Below, piece after piece: positions 8,972 to 17,525 of a DNA stretch of 64,000 nt (its first letter is position 1; every line of letters starts with the position of its first letter). Below the pieces are notes generated by a model. That model was not told the DNA's origin and ran no database searches. It saw only the letters and a list, made by a program, of their open reading frames with translations. A program made the translations under genes and the position numbers. The DNA is from Polyangiaceae bacterium (lineage in GTDB: Bacteria > Myxococcota_A > Polyangia > Polyangiales > Polyangiaceae): positions 1,674,001 to 1,738,000 of the forward strand of contig JAHBVY010000001.1 in assembly GCA_019637265.1 (NCBI GenBank). The letters are read 5' to 3'.

Positions 8972-11382
8972 GATTCTGGGTCCGGTGGTGGGCTAGAGCG
9001 GGGTAGCGCAGTGCCGGGTAGCGCAGTGCCGGGTGGCGCAGTGCCGGGTGGCGCAGCGCCGGGTGGTGTGGCGCTGGGCGGGGACTCCTGAGCGCCGCTG
9101 GGCGGGACGACAGTGGGCGCTGGCTCACCAGGAGGAGCCGGATCCGAGGCGTCGCTCGGCGCTAGGTGCTGCCGCAAGAGCGCCACCTGCTTTTCCCCAA
9201 CCCCCCGAACCTGAAGCAGCTGCTCGTCAGTTGCCCGGCTGATCCGCACCACGGAGCCGAACGCGCTCAGCAGTCGCTGGCGCAGCACCGGCCCCACCCC
9301 CGGCACCTGATCCAACCGCGAGCCGAGGCGCTCGCGCTTGCCCACCTGCTTGCGCCCCCGATTGGCGAAGCGATGCGCCTCGTCCCGCGCGGCCGCCAAC
9401 AGGTAGAGCTCCGGGCTGTTGGGCCGCAGCGAGATGGGGTTCTTCTGCCCCGGCAGGTACACCCTATCCACCACCTTCTCTTGCCCTGGGCGCTCGCGCT
9501 CCTTCGCGAGGCCCACGATGGGGAGGCTGTGCAGCCCCAAGTCGTGCGCCGCCGTGAGCGCCACCCCGAGCTGACCTCGACCGCCGTCCACCACGAACAA
9601 ATCGGGCAGCGACCAGTCCACCTCGCTGGCCCGCGCCTGCCCCCCCGCGGCGCTCGTCGCCTGTTCTGACGACTCCGCGACGTCCAGCTCCTCCACGCCG
9701 TTCGTCAGCTGTTCTGATGAATCATCCTCGAGCTCCTCTGCGCCGTTCGTCAGTAACTCTGACAGTGAACCGTGATCGAGCTCCTCCGCGCTGTTCAGCC
9801 GCTCGGGAGCGCGCTCCTCCACCGTGTTCGTCACTGATTCTGACGACACCTCGGGCGCCGCCAAACCTCGCGCGAAGCGCCGCGTGAGCACCTCGTACAT
9901 CGCGCCGTAGTCATCCCCCGCCGACGCCAGGCGCACGCGGTAGGTGCGGTAGCGCGCTTTGTCTGGCTTCCCGTCGAGCAGCGCCACCACCGAGCCCACC
10001 GTGTCCTTCCCCCCCAGGTGCGAGATGTCGCAGCACTCGATGCGCCGCGGCAGCGTGGGGAGCCGGAGCTTCTGCTGCACGCGGGCGAGGCGCTCCAGCA
10101 CGTCGTCGCTGTCGCGCTGCTTCTCGCGGAACGCGTGCTGCGCGTTCTCCATCGCGAGCGCGCACAGCGCCGCGCGCGGCCCGCGCGTCGGCGTGAGCAC
10201 CTGGCAGCGCCGCGGCCGCTCACCGCGCGCCGTGAGCTGCGCCGCGCGACGCTCCGAGAGCCACTCCGCCACGCCCTGCGCGGCGTCGGGCAGCGTCGGC
10301 ACCAGCACTTCGTCAGGGATCCAGCTGCTGGCGCGACCGTCGTCACCGTAGTGATCGCGGAGGAACGCCGCCACCAGCTCGTCGTCCGGCAGCTCCACGC
10401 GCGAGAGCGAGAAGGTGCTGGCCTCCACCACGCGGCCCTTGCGCACGTGGAGCACCGCCACCTCCACCAAATCCCCCGCGCGGAACAGGCCGAGCGCGTC
10501 CTGATCGACGTCGCTCGTGATCACCACCCGCTGACGCTCGCGCGTGAGCTTCACCGCCGCCAGCTGATCACGATAGGTCGCGGCGAGCTCGAACTCGAAG
10601 GCGCGGCTCGCCGCCTGCATGCGCTCTTCGAGCACCTGGGTCAGCTCGTCATGGCGATCCGTGAGGAACAGCGCCACCGCGTTCACCTGCTCGGCGTAGT
10701 ACGCCTCGTCCACCGGGAACACGCACGGCGCGAGGCAGCGCTTGATCTGATACTGGAGGCACGGCCGCCGCCGCGAGGCGAGCTCATGATCGCTGCAGGT
10801 GCGGAGCTGGAAGTGCTTCTCCACCAGGTGCAGCGTGCGGCGCGCCGCAGTGGCGGAGTGATACGGCCCGAAGTAGCGCGCGCCATCGTCAGCTGAGCGC
10901 CGCACCAAGGTGAGCCGCGGGTAGCGGTGCCCGCCGCGCGCCTCACCGCGCAGATCGAGCCGGAGCGTGAGGAACTCTTTGTCATCGCGCAGCTTGACGT
11001 TGAAGCGCGGCTGCTTCTCCTTGATGAGGCCGTTCTCGAGGATCGCGGCCTCCTTCTCGGTAGCGGTGACGAAGGTCTCCACGTCGTGCACGTGGCGCCG
11101 GAGCAGGGGGATGAAGGCGCGCAGGTCGCTGCCGCTGTCTTGGAAGTAGCTGCGGACGCGGCCACGCAGGCTCTTCGCCTTCCCGACGTAGAGCGGCTCA
11201 CCGCGCGAGTCGCGGAACACGTAGCAACCCGGCGTCGTAGGCAGCTCCGCCAAGCGCTCGCGCAGCGCCTCCGGCAGGCCCGCTTCGCCGGCGCGCGACG
11301 GCTTCTGCTTGGGCGCCTTACCCAACGTCTCCGCACCCTTCGGATCGTCAGCCTTCGGATCTTTAGGATCGGACGGTGCCAT
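8962..11382 (-). CDS. uvrC: Excinuclease ABC subunit C with acidic repeat insertion
   Basis: UvrC makes the dual incision in nucleotide excision repair after loading by UvrA/UvrB. The 806-residue protein is longer than the usual 600-odd. Order: Lys/Pro-rich N-terminal extension (residues 1-35); GIY-YIG nuclease (PGCYVF and LYVGKAKSLRGRVRSYF, from residue 51); Cys-rich linker; UVR motif (EFELAATYRDQLAAVK); RNase H-like nuclease (ECCDISHLGGKDTVG, LFVVDGGRGQLG, DEAHRFANR); helix-hairpin-helix pair (QVPGVGPVLRQRL, QVRGVGEKQ). A repetitive acidic segment of about 65-85 residues lies between FARGLAAPE and the VVDGGRG strand, and the C-terminus is a Pro-rich pentapeptide repeat. Start ATG 11382; an ATG 18 codons upstream is possible. 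Divergent from the VanW gene. Confidence 0.93.
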   Translation of the reverse strand: MAPSDPKDPKADDPKGAETLGKAPKQKPSRAGEAGLPEALRERLAELPTTPGCYVFRDSRGEPLYVGKAKSLRGRVRSYFQDSGSDLRAFIPLLRRHVHDVETFVTATEKEAAILENGLIKEKQPRFNVKLRDDKEFLTLRLDLRGEARGGHRYPRLTLVRRSADDGARYFGPYHSATAARRTLHLVEKHFQLRTCSDHELASRRRPCLQYQIKRCLAPCVFPVDEAYYAEQVNAVALFLTDRHDELTQVLEERMQAASRAFEFELAATYRDQLAAVKLTRERQRVVITSDVDQDALGLFRAGDLVEVAVLHVRKGRVVEASTFSLSRVELPDDELVAAFLRDHYGDDGRASSWIPDEVLVPTLPDAAQGVAEWLSERRAAQLTARGERPRRCQVLTPTRGPRAALCALAMENAQHAFREKQRDSDDVLERLARVQQKLRLPTLPRRIECCDISHLGGKDTVGSVVALLDGKPDKARYRTYRVRLASAGDDYGAMYEVLTRRFARGLAAPEVSSESVTNTVEERAPERLNSAEELDHGSLSELLTNGAEELEDDSSEQLTNGVEELDVAESSEQATSAAGGQARASEVDWSLPDLFVVDGGRGQLGVALTAAHDLGLHSLPIVGLAKERERPGQEKVVDRVYLPGQKNPISLRPNSPELYLLAAARDEAHRFANRGRKQVGKRERLGSRLDQVPGVGPVLRQRLLSAFGSVVRISRATDEQLLQVRGVGEKQVALLRQHLAPSDASDPAPPGEPAPTVVPPSGAQESPPSATPPGAAPPGTAPPGTALPGTALPRSSPPPDPESPT
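9001..9075. repeat. 15-base tandem repeat in the uvrC 3' end
   Basis: Five copies of a 15-base unit (consensus GGGTRGCGCAGTGCC), the first two identical and later ones diverged. On the reverse strand they encode the pentapeptide repeat GTA(L/P)P in the disordered UvrC tail. Confidence 0.9.
9661..9847. repeat. 45-48-base imperfect tandem repeat inside uvrC
   Basis: Units at 9661-9708, 9709-9753 and 9754-9798 plus a partial at 9799-9847 share the core CTCCTCYGCGCYGTTCGTCAG. All lengths are multiples of three, so the frame is kept. On the reverse strand they encode Ser/Glu/Asp-rich units around LTNG(A/V)EELE. Base composition is less GC-rich than in flanking uvrC. Confidence 0.85.
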
Positions 11383-11553
11383 TTTCTGAGTCGCGCTGGT
11401 GGATTCGTGTGCTTGCTCGGGAGCGCCCGAGGCCATACCAGCTCGCGCCGCCGTCGCCAGCAGACAAGCGCGCGGTGGGCTTGTGTAGCGCAGTGCGGCG
11501 TTCGGCGGAGGCTCCGAAGCAGCGCCTTGACGGAGCGAGGGGCGGTTTCCAAG

Positions 11554-13122
11554 ATGCCTGCCTCGATGAAGGTCGCCGGACGAGAGCTGCCCAGCGCCGC
11601 CCTGCGTGGAGCCGCCATCTTGCTCGTGGCTGCCCTGGCGGGCGCGGCGATCGCCGTGCTGCTGATCCCCAAGGCGCCGCCGCCCGACGACGCCACGGAG
11701 CGGCCGCCCGAGGTGCTCCTGCTCGGCGCGCCCCTGGCCCTCGACGACCAGGCCACCAGCCGCGCGCTCGAGCGCGTGCGCGGCTACGTGGCGCGGCGCT
11801 TCACCTTGACGATCGACGGCGACGAGCCGAGGCGGCTGCAGCCCGGGCGGCTCGGCGTGGAGATAGACACCCTGCGCCTGAGCGAGCTGGTGCGCGACGC
11901 GCGCGATCCGACGAGCCCCATGCGCCGCGTGTGGCGCCGGGGCGATCGCGAACAGCCCCTCGAGCTGCCGGTGGCGATCCACGTCAACGTCGACGCCGCG
12001 CTGCCCACCCTGCTGTCCTTGAAAGGTGAGCTAGACAGACTACCGGTGGACGCGCGGCTCGACCTCGAGCGCCGTGAGCTGGTGCCGGAGGTGCGCGGGC
12101 GGCAGCTCGACGTCGACGCCACGCTGGACGCCCTGCGCGCGGCGCTGTCACGCGGCGAGCCAAGCGCGAAGGTGGTGTTCCAGGAGCAGCTCCCCCACCG
12201 CATCGCGAAGGACCTCGAAGGCGTGCAGTTCGATCACGTGCTCGGCGCCTTCGACACCCCGTACGATCGCTCCCCGCGCGCCGCGGCCCGCACCTTCAAC
12301 CTGCGCCTGGCGGCCTCACGCTTGGATGGTCACGTGCTGCTCCCGGGGGAGGTCTTCGACTTCAACGAGGTGGTGGGGCCGCGCGACGAAGCGGCGGGCT
12401 ACAAGGTCGCCGCGGTGATCGCCCAAGGTGAGCTGGTGGACGGCATCGGCGGCGGCACCTGCCAAATCTCCGGCACCCTGCACGGCGCGGCGTTCTTCGC
12501 CGGGCTCGAGATCACCGAGCGCTACCCCCACACGCGCCCGAGCTCCTACATCAAGATGGGGATGGACGCGGTGGTGGTGTACCCCACCATCAATTTCCGT
12601 ATCAAAAACAATCAAGACTTCCCCATCGTGCTGCACCAGGTGGTGCGCGGGGGCACGGTGCGCGCCGAGATCCTCGGACCCAAGCCGGGCAACACCGTCA
12701 CCCTCATCCGCCGCGTGATGGCGTCGCTCCCTTACGACGAGGTGGAGCGACCGGACTCGTCCCTGAAGGAGGGCGTGCGGGTGCTCGGTCAGCGTGGCGT
12801 ACCAGGCTTCCGCCTGCGGCGTTATCGCATCACCCGCGAGGGCACCCACGCCGTGCGTGAGCGCTGGGACGAGACCTACCCCCCCACCCAGCAGATCATC
12901 CGCGTGGGCACCGCGCCCGACGGCCGCGAGCGCGTCACCGGTGATCAGGCCCCAGAGTACCTCGCCGACGAGCTCTTGATCATCACCAAGAGCCCCCGCG
13001 ATGACGATCCCAAGCAGGTGGAGCTGCGGGAGAACCGCGAGAAGGGCAAGACGGGCACCGCCGGCTGGATCGAGCAAGCGGGGATGCCGGTGTTTCGTAC
13101 CGAGCTTCGCACCGAGCGCTGA
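11554..13122 (+). CDS. VanW family protein, membrane-anchored
   Basis: Extracytoplasmic protein of 522 residues with an N-terminal membrane segment (ALRGAAILLVAALAGAAIAVLLI, residues about 15-37) and no signal-peptidase site, so likely tethered. Residues about 75-230 resemble the peptidoglycan-binding-4-like module that precedes VanW domains (TLTIDGDEP, PGRLGVEID). The VanW domain covers about 240-390: AARTFNLRLAA, LLPGEVFDFNEVVGPR, GGGTCQISGTLH, and IKNNQDFPIVLH. VanW proteins occur beside vancomycin-resistance genes and widely elsewhere; their biochemical role is unsettled, so none is claimed. Start ATG 11554 (another ATG at 11566) has a G-rich sequence upstream. The last bases with the stop are duplicated exactly in tandem. 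Confidence 0.85.
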   Translation: MPASMKVAGRELPSAALRGAAILLVAALAGAAIAVLLIPKAPPPDDATERPPEVLLLGAPLALDDQATSRALERVRGYVARRFTLTIDGDEPRRLQPGRLGVEIDTLRLSELVRDARDPTSPMRRVWRRGDREQPLELPVAIHVNVDAALPTLLSLKGELDRLPVDARLDLERRELVPEVRGRQLDVDATLDALRAALSRGEPSAKVVFQEQLPHRIAKDLEGVQFDHVLGAFDTPYDRSPRAAARTFNLRLAASRLDGHVLLPGEVFDFNEVVGPRDEAAGYKVAAVIAQGELVDGIGGGTCQISGTLHGAAFFAGLEITERYPHTRPSSYIKMGMDAVVVYPTINFRIKNNQDFPIVLHQVVRGGTVRAEILGPKPGNTVTLIRRVMASLPYDEVERPDSSLKEGVRVLGQRGVPGFRLRRYRITREGTHAVRERWDETYPPTQQIIRVGTAPDGRERVTGDQAPEYLADELLIITKSPRDDDPKQVELRENREKGKTGTAGWIEQAGMPVFRTELRTER

Positions 13123-13155
13123 TTGGGCTCACGCCGAGCGCTGATTGGGCTCACG
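13112..13155. repeat. Exact 22-base tandem duplication spanning the VanW stop
   Basis: CCGAGCGCTGATTGGGCTCACG occurs at 13112-13133 and again at 13134-13155. The first copy holds the VanW gene stop TGA (13120-13122). Exact identity indicates a recent event. Confidence 0.95.
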
Positions 13156-13312
13156 CCGCGGGCTCATCCGTGGCCAATCCGCGCGCGCGACGCGGTCCGC
13201 GCGTCATCGAACGCTGCTCAAACCCTCGAACACCCGAGGCTCTCGCCGCGCGCTCACGTCGAGCCCGCACGATTCAGCTGCGCAGCCGGCGTAATTTGTT
13301 TAGCCTCCGCCC

Positions 13313-13543
13313 ATGCGTCTCTCGACTGGTTGGTGGGTGGTGTTCGTGTCCCTCTTCGCGTTCGCGTGCGGCGGCGGTCAACCCGCGAGCACACCCAACG
13401 TGGCGCCGGTGGTGACGCCGCTGCCGGACGACAACGAGCTGGAGCTCGACGACGAGCCCGATGACGAGGACGGGGCGCCCCCGACGGACGCGGGCGCTGG
13501 CGACGAAGCGGACGACGACGAGGGCGACGAAGACGACGCCTGA
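13313..13543 (+). CDS. Small acidic lipoprotein
   Basis: 76-residue predicted lipoprotein. It has a short basic start, a hydrophobic segment (WWVVFVSLFAFA) and a lipobox-like AFAC (Cys19) followed by GGG, then a Pro/Thr linker and a strongly acidic tail rich in Asp and Glu (for example EADDDEGDEDD). No domain is recognised. The acidic tail could bind cations or interact with basic surface components, but this is a guess. It stands alone between the VanW gene and a phosphatase gene. The clear signal sequence argues that this small frame is real; the tail could also be read as low-complexity by-product. Confidence 0.6.
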   Translation: MRLSTGWWVVFVSLFAFACGGGQPASTPNVAPVVTPLPDDNELELDDEPDDEDGAPPTDAGAGDEADDDEGDEDDA

Positions 13544-13716
13544 GTATGGTCCGCTGGCCTGACCATGTGCAGGGGTCGCGCACCGCACCCTCGTGGGCGA
13601 CGAAGGCGGCCCGAGGGCTCGGTCTCCTGGGATTTCGGGCTCGGGGGGTTCGTAGCGCCGCGAGCCGCCGAGCCCGCTAGAGTCAGAGCGGGGCGTCGCG
13701 CGCAGGGCCAAGCACC

Positions 13717-14211
13717 GTGTGGATGATTCGAGAGCGGCTGTATCTGGGCGACTACGCCTCGGGCCTCGCGGCGCTCGCCGGCGTGCGCCGGGACTTGGAC
13801 GGCCGTCCGGCGCCGTTCAGCGCCGTGGTGTCGCTGTGCCCGATGCCGCTGTTCCCTGAAGATCGGGTGGACGCGCCGGAGTGCCCCGAGACCGAGTGGC
13901 TGGAGATGCCGATCGCCGACGGGGGGAACGGGGAGCACGAGTTCGAGGGGGTGCTGTCAGTCGCGCTGCCGTTCATCACGCGGCGCCTCCAGGCGGGGAA
14001 CGTCCTGGTGCACTGCGCCGCGGGGATGAGCCGCAGCGTCAGCGTGGTCGCCGCCGTGCTGTGCGAGCGGGAGTCGCTCACGGCGGCGAGCGCTTTTCAG
14101 CACGTGGCGCGGGCGAAGGCCCGCGCGCCGGGGGTGCGCGCCAGGGACCCGCTCAGCCTGATCGAACCCGCACCCGAGTTTCGCCGTTGCCTACAACGCC
14201 GTTTCGGCTGA
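13717..14211 (+). CDS. Dual-specificity protein phosphatase-like protein
   Basis: Cytosolic 164-residue protein of the dual-specificity (DUSP/tyrosine) phosphatase family. It opens with RLYLGDYASG, typical of the first strand of DUSPs, and carries the complete P-loop HCAAGMSRSVSV (HCxxGxSRS), whose Cys is the nucleophile and Arg the phosphate binder. The general-acid Asp is likely in MPIADGG. Family members dephosphorylate Tyr/Ser/Thr or phospholipids; the substrate here is unknown, though Myxococcota use many eukaryote-like kinases. Start GTG 13717 (ATG at 13723 is an equally good choice). Transcribed alone, upstream of a TetR regulator. Confidence 0.82.
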   Translation: MWMIRERLYLGDYASGLAALAGVRRDLDGRPAPFSAVVSLCPMPLFPEDRVDAPECPETEWLEMPIADGGNGEHEFEGVLSVALPFITRRLQAGNVLVHCAAGMSRSVSVVAAVLCERESLTAASAFQHVARAKARAPGVRARDPLSLIEPAPEFRRCLQRRFG

Positions 14212-14297
14212 CAGTGGTCGCTTGGCATTTCGCGCAGAGCCCGTAGGCTCTGCATACGACGTCGTGTGCGTCACCACACGATCACCTTGGGAGAGAC

Positions 14298-15008
14298 ATG
14301 GCAGATACAGATCCCGTGGCGCCCCCCAGCGACCCTCAGGCCGAGGGGGCTGGTGGGGAGGCAGAGCTCGAAGCAGCGCCGCGCGCGGTGGACTGGAGCA
14401 ACCCCCGCGTCGCCTCGATCTTGGCGGCCGCAGCCAAGTGCTTCTCGGAGAAGGGCTTCAGCGCGACCACCCTCGCCGAGATAGGTAAGGAGCTGGGGCT
14501 CCGCAAGAGCATCGTCCACTACTATTTCGCGAGCAAAGCGGCGCTGGTACACGAGGTCCAGAGCTACAACTACCACCGGCACCTGGACGCCGTGCGCGAG
14601 GCGCTGAGCCAGGCCGAGACCGGCCACAGCCCTGCGCGGCGCACGATGAGCGCGATGAGCGCGCTGTGGTCGGGCATCAAGCAGAACCGAGCCACGGTGT
14701 GGCTCAACATCGAGGTGTGGGCGGCCTCACGCCGCGACGAGGAGCTCAAGCGGCGCGCGGCGGCGCTCCACCAAGACAGCCGCAAGCTGGTGAAGGCCGG
14801 GATGGCCGAGGTGCTCGGCGAGGACGCGGGCAACTACGACGCTCTGCTCGATCCCGTGAGCGCGCTGGTGATCGCCGTCCTGAACGGGCTGAGCGTCGCT
14901 GACTACCTGGAGGGGGACCAGGCCAAGACGGACGAGGCCTACCAGCTGTTCTTGCTGCTGCTCCGCCTGGGGCTCAAGCAGGTCCAGTCGGGGACCGAGG
15001 CCGGCTGA
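14298..15008 (+). CDS. TetR/AcrR family transcriptional regulator
   Basis: 236-residue regulator. After a disordered, acidic N-terminus of about 33 residues comes the TetR DNA-binding domain (ILAAAAKCFSEKGFSATTL then EIGKELGLRKSIVHYYF, the helix-turn-helix), followed by the ligand-binding helical domain (about 90-230), which also gives the dimer interface. ATG 14298 follows GGGAGAGAC, a good ribosome site. Such proteins usually repress an adjacent gene until a small ligand binds. The next gene is a secreted DUF882 peptidase on the same strand 96 bases away, so no divergent target is evident. Confidence 0.88.
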   Translation: MADTDPVAPPSDPQAEGAGGEAELEAAPRAVDWSNPRVASILAAAAKCFSEKGFSATTLAEIGKELGLRKSIVHYYFASKAALVHEVQSYNYHRHLDAVREALSQAETGHSPARRTMSAMSALWSGIKQNRATVWLNIEVWAASRRDEELKRRAAALHQDSRKLVKAGMAEVLGEDAGNYDALLDPVSALVIAVLNGLSVADYLEGDQAKTDEAYQLFLLLLRLGLKQVQSGTEAG

Positions 15009-15104
15009 GCCCGGCTCGAGGCCTAGGTCGCGGGGTCACACGGCGTGGCAAGGCGCGGGCGAGAGGTTGCGCCGCGAGCCGCCGTCTTGCATGGTGCAGC
15101 TCGC

Positions 15105-16394
15105 ATGGTGCCCGATCGCCGCACGCTGCCCGCCGCGTTGCTCGTCGTGGCGGGGTCGATCTCCGGCTCGGCGGGCGCCGTGACCGGCGCCAGCGAGGCG
15201 GCGCCCGGGGCCCTCGCGCTGAATCACGGCCCAGGGGTGAACGCCGGGACGAACGCGGCGTGGGGCGGAGGCCGGGTGAAGCTGCGCGAGCCGCTCGCGC
15301 CCCAGCTACCGGCCCGCGATCTCGCGCCGCTCACCGCGACCTCGTGGCTCATCGGGCAGGAGGCGCAGGGCTACCGGCTCCCCAGCTGGACCCAAGCGCC
15401 GCTGCTCGAGCGCTTCGTCAACCCCGCGGTGGAGCGCCATCACCCAGCCGACGAGTATTGGCTCGGCCGCTTCGGTCAGCGCGCCCTGCGCTCCGATCTG
15501 CGGCTCGTGTGGAACGATCCGCGAGCCCTGCTGCCTGAGGATGATCTCAGCTCACCTGACGATCTCCGAGCCCTGCTCACACCCGAGGAAGCGCAGGCCG
15601 AGCTGCTGGCCCTGACAGAGAGCGCCCCCCTCGCCGCGCCGTGGCCCTCACTGACCGCTGCCCCCACCAGCGCGTGGTTCGAGCCGCTCGAGGGCCCGGG
15701 CCTCACGGCCGCCGCGCCCTGGTACGGCCCTGAGGTGTTCCCCACCTGGGCGCTGACCGCGCCCCCCGCGCCCGAGGGTCCGTTCGCCAGCGCGCCGCTG
15801 CGCGCCCCCTGCCCCGCCTGGGCCCAGGCGCCGCGCGCGGTGGCGATCGGGCGCTACGGCGCCGAGTACGATCGCTTCGTGCTCCTCGAGTGCGATGGCT
15901 CGATCGCGCCCGAAGCGCTCGACCGCCTGAGCGTGATGGCGCGCCCGCCGGGCAGCCCGCGGCCCGAGCTCCCGCTGCCGCCCTACCCCGACCCCACCGC
16001 CGCCGAGCACGGCGAGTGGCTCGACGGCGTGCGCCTGCTGCACCCGCGGGTCGTGTGGCTGGTGAACAAGCTCGCCCTCGCGTTCCCTGGTCGGTCAGTG
16101 TACCTCATCAGCGGCTACCGCAAGGACAGCCACAGCAGCCTGCACAGCAAGGGCCGCGCCCTCGACCTGTTCATTCAAGGCGTCCCCAACGAAGACTTGT
16201 TCAAATACTGCCGCAAGCTGAAGGACGTCGGCTGCGGCTACTACCCGAACCACCCCTTCGTCCACGTGGACGTGAGGCCGTTCGGCAGCGGCCACCCGTT
16301 CTGGATCGATGACTCGGCGCCAGGCCAACCTTCACGCTACGTGGACTCCTGGCCAGGGGTCGCCGAGAGCGGTGGGCTGAGCTGGGGCGGCTGA
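15105..16394 (+). CDS. DUF882/M15-like peptidoglycan peptidase, secreted
   Basis: 429-residue exported protein. The N-terminus is a signal peptide (RRTLPAALLVVAGSISGSAGA). Residues 60-300 are Pro/Ala-rich with no clear domain. The C-terminal about 110 residues match the DUF882 (YcbK-like) peptidase: SGYRKDSH, HSKGRALD (His347, Asp354) and FVHVDVR (His387), the zinc-ligand pattern of M15-type carboxypeptidases. It probably trims peptidoglycan peptides or cross-links in the periplasm. ATG 15105 is preferred because it begins the signal peptide; the frame also extends to a GTG at 15045. Bases GCATGGTGC occur twice across this start (15089 and 15103). Confidence 0.8.
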   Translation: MVPDRRTLPAALLVVAGSISGSAGAVTGASEAAPGALALNHGPGVNAGTNAAWGGGRVKLREPLAPQLPARDLAPLTATSWLIGQEAQGYRLPSWTQAPLLERFVNPAVERHHPADEYWLGRFGQRALRSDLRLVWNDPRALLPEDDLSSPDDLRALLTPEEAQAELLALTESAPLAAPWPSLTAAPTSAWFEPLEGPGLTAAAPWYGPEVFPTWALTAPPAPEGPFASAPLRAPCPAWAQAPRAVAIGRYGAEYDRFVLLECDGSIAPEALDRLSVMARPPGSPRPELPLPPYPDPTAAEHGEWLDGVRLLHPRVVWLVNKLALAFPGRSVYLISGYRKDSHSSLHSKGRALDLFIQGVPNEDLFKYCRKLKDVGCGYYPNHPFVHVDVRPFGSGHPFWIDDSAPGQPSRYVDSWPGVAESGGLSWGG

Positions 16395-16503
16395 GCGCGC
16401 CGCTCGATGGCAGCGAGCCGGGTCGTGGTATGAAGTCAACAGGACGAACCAAGCCGCACCGCCAGATCGCCCGCGAGCCGGGCGGAGCCCGGAGGACGGC
16501 GGC

Positions 16504-17520
16504 ATGAGCTTCGACGCGATCCTGGGCCAGGAGATCGCGGTGCACACCTTGCGGCTCGCGCTGCGCGCGGGGCGCGTGCACCACGCGTACTGCTTCGAGG
16601 GGCCGGCGGGGGTGGGTAAGGAGCGCGCCGCCCTGGCGCTCGCGGCGGCGCTGGTGTGCCAAACGCCCACCGCCGAGCAGGGCGCGTGCGGCGCCTGCTC
16701 GGCCTGCCGCCGCGCGGTGACGATCAGCGCGGAGCCACCGCGCATCCCCCAGCACCCGGACGTCGTGTTCGTCGGCGCGGCGCTCTACAACGCCAGCCTG
16801 AAGAAGCGTGAGAAGCAGGGGATCGGCGTCGAGCAGATCCGCAAGGTGGTGCTCGAGCGCGAGCGCTATGGGCCTCATGAAGGTCAGGCGCTGGTGTTCG
16901 TCGTGAAGGACGCCCACCAGATCTCCCAGGAGGCGGCCAACGCCCTGCTCAAGACGCTGGAGGAGCCCAGGCCGAACACCTACTTCATGCTGCTCACGGA
17001 CCGCATCGGGGAGCTGCTGCCCACGATTCGGTCACGCACCCTGACGGTGCGCTTCCGCCCCTTGCCCGACGCCGCCATCGCCGAGATCTTGCGTCAGCAC
17101 GCGCGCGATCCATCGCTCGCCCCGCTCGCGGAGGGCTCCGCCGAGCGCGCGTTGGAGGTGGCGGACGCCGAGGCCACGGCGCGCCGCGAGGCCTTCGCCG
17201 ACGCCATGCGCAGCGCGCTCGTCGCGCCCGACCTGGCGACGGCGATCGCGGGGCTCAACCTGCGCGGGCGCGAAGGTCAGGAGCTGGCGAGCGATCTGAT
17301 GTTCGTGGCTCACCAGATCGCCGCGCGCGCCCGCGCCCTGGCGAAGACCGACGCGGACGCCGCCGAGCGCGCAGCCAGCCGTTACAGCGCCATCCTGGAG
17401 TCGGTGCGCGCGCTGGAGCACCACGCGGCGCCCGCGCTCACCGTGGAGCGCCTGGTGTCCGTGCTCAGGCGCCTCGCACCACCCCGCGCTACGCGCAGCG
17501 CCGTGACTCGCACGGCGTGA
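16504..17520 (+). CDS. holB: DNA polymerase III subunit delta'
   Basis: Clamp-loader subunit of 338 residues that, with delta and tau/gamma, opens and loads the beta clamp at primer-template junctions. Visible features: AAA+ N-terminal domain starting FDAILGQE, Walker A GPAGVGKERAAL, a zinc module with CGACSAC (Cys62, Cys65, Cys68 plus an upstream Cys), the arginine-region block ANALLKTLEEP, and sensor/SRC-like PTIRSRTLTVRF. Like other delta' proteins it should not hydrolyse ATP efficiently even though a P-loop-like sequence is present. The C-terminal helical collar has low similarity. ATG 16504 follows GGAGGACGGC. It is convergent with thiE, separated by only five bases. Confidence 0.9.
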   Translation: MSFDAILGQEIAVHTLRLALRAGRVHHAYCFEGPAGVGKERAALALAAALVCQTPTAEQGACGACSACRRAVTISAEPPRIPQHPDVVFVGAALYNASLKKREKQGIGVEQIRKVVLERERYGPHEGQALVFVVKDAHQISQEAANALLKTLEEPRPNTYFMLLTDRIGELLPTIRSRTLTVRFRPLPDAAIAEILRQHARDPSLAPLAEGSAERALEVADAEATARREAFADAMRSALVAPDLATAIAGLNLRGREGQELASDLMFVAHQIAARARALAKTDADAAERAASRYSAILESVRALEHHAAPALTVERLVSVLRRLAPPRATRSAVTRTA

Positions 17521-17525
17521 GCAGA

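Noticed and set aside
9001..9075. CRISPR-like short repeats
   Set aside because: Units are 15 bases, directly abutting without spacers, and in frame inside uvrC, so this is a coding tandem repeat.
14996..15034. Possible stop-spanning repeat at the TetR gene (GAGGCC then CTGAG or CTAGG)
   Set aside because: Only about nine matching bases with a gap in GC-rich sequence; too weak to include.
15089..15111. GCATGGTGC occurring twice across the DUF882 start codon
   Set aside because: Nine bases is short enough to arise by chance and no other gene start shows it; not counted with the gene-end series.
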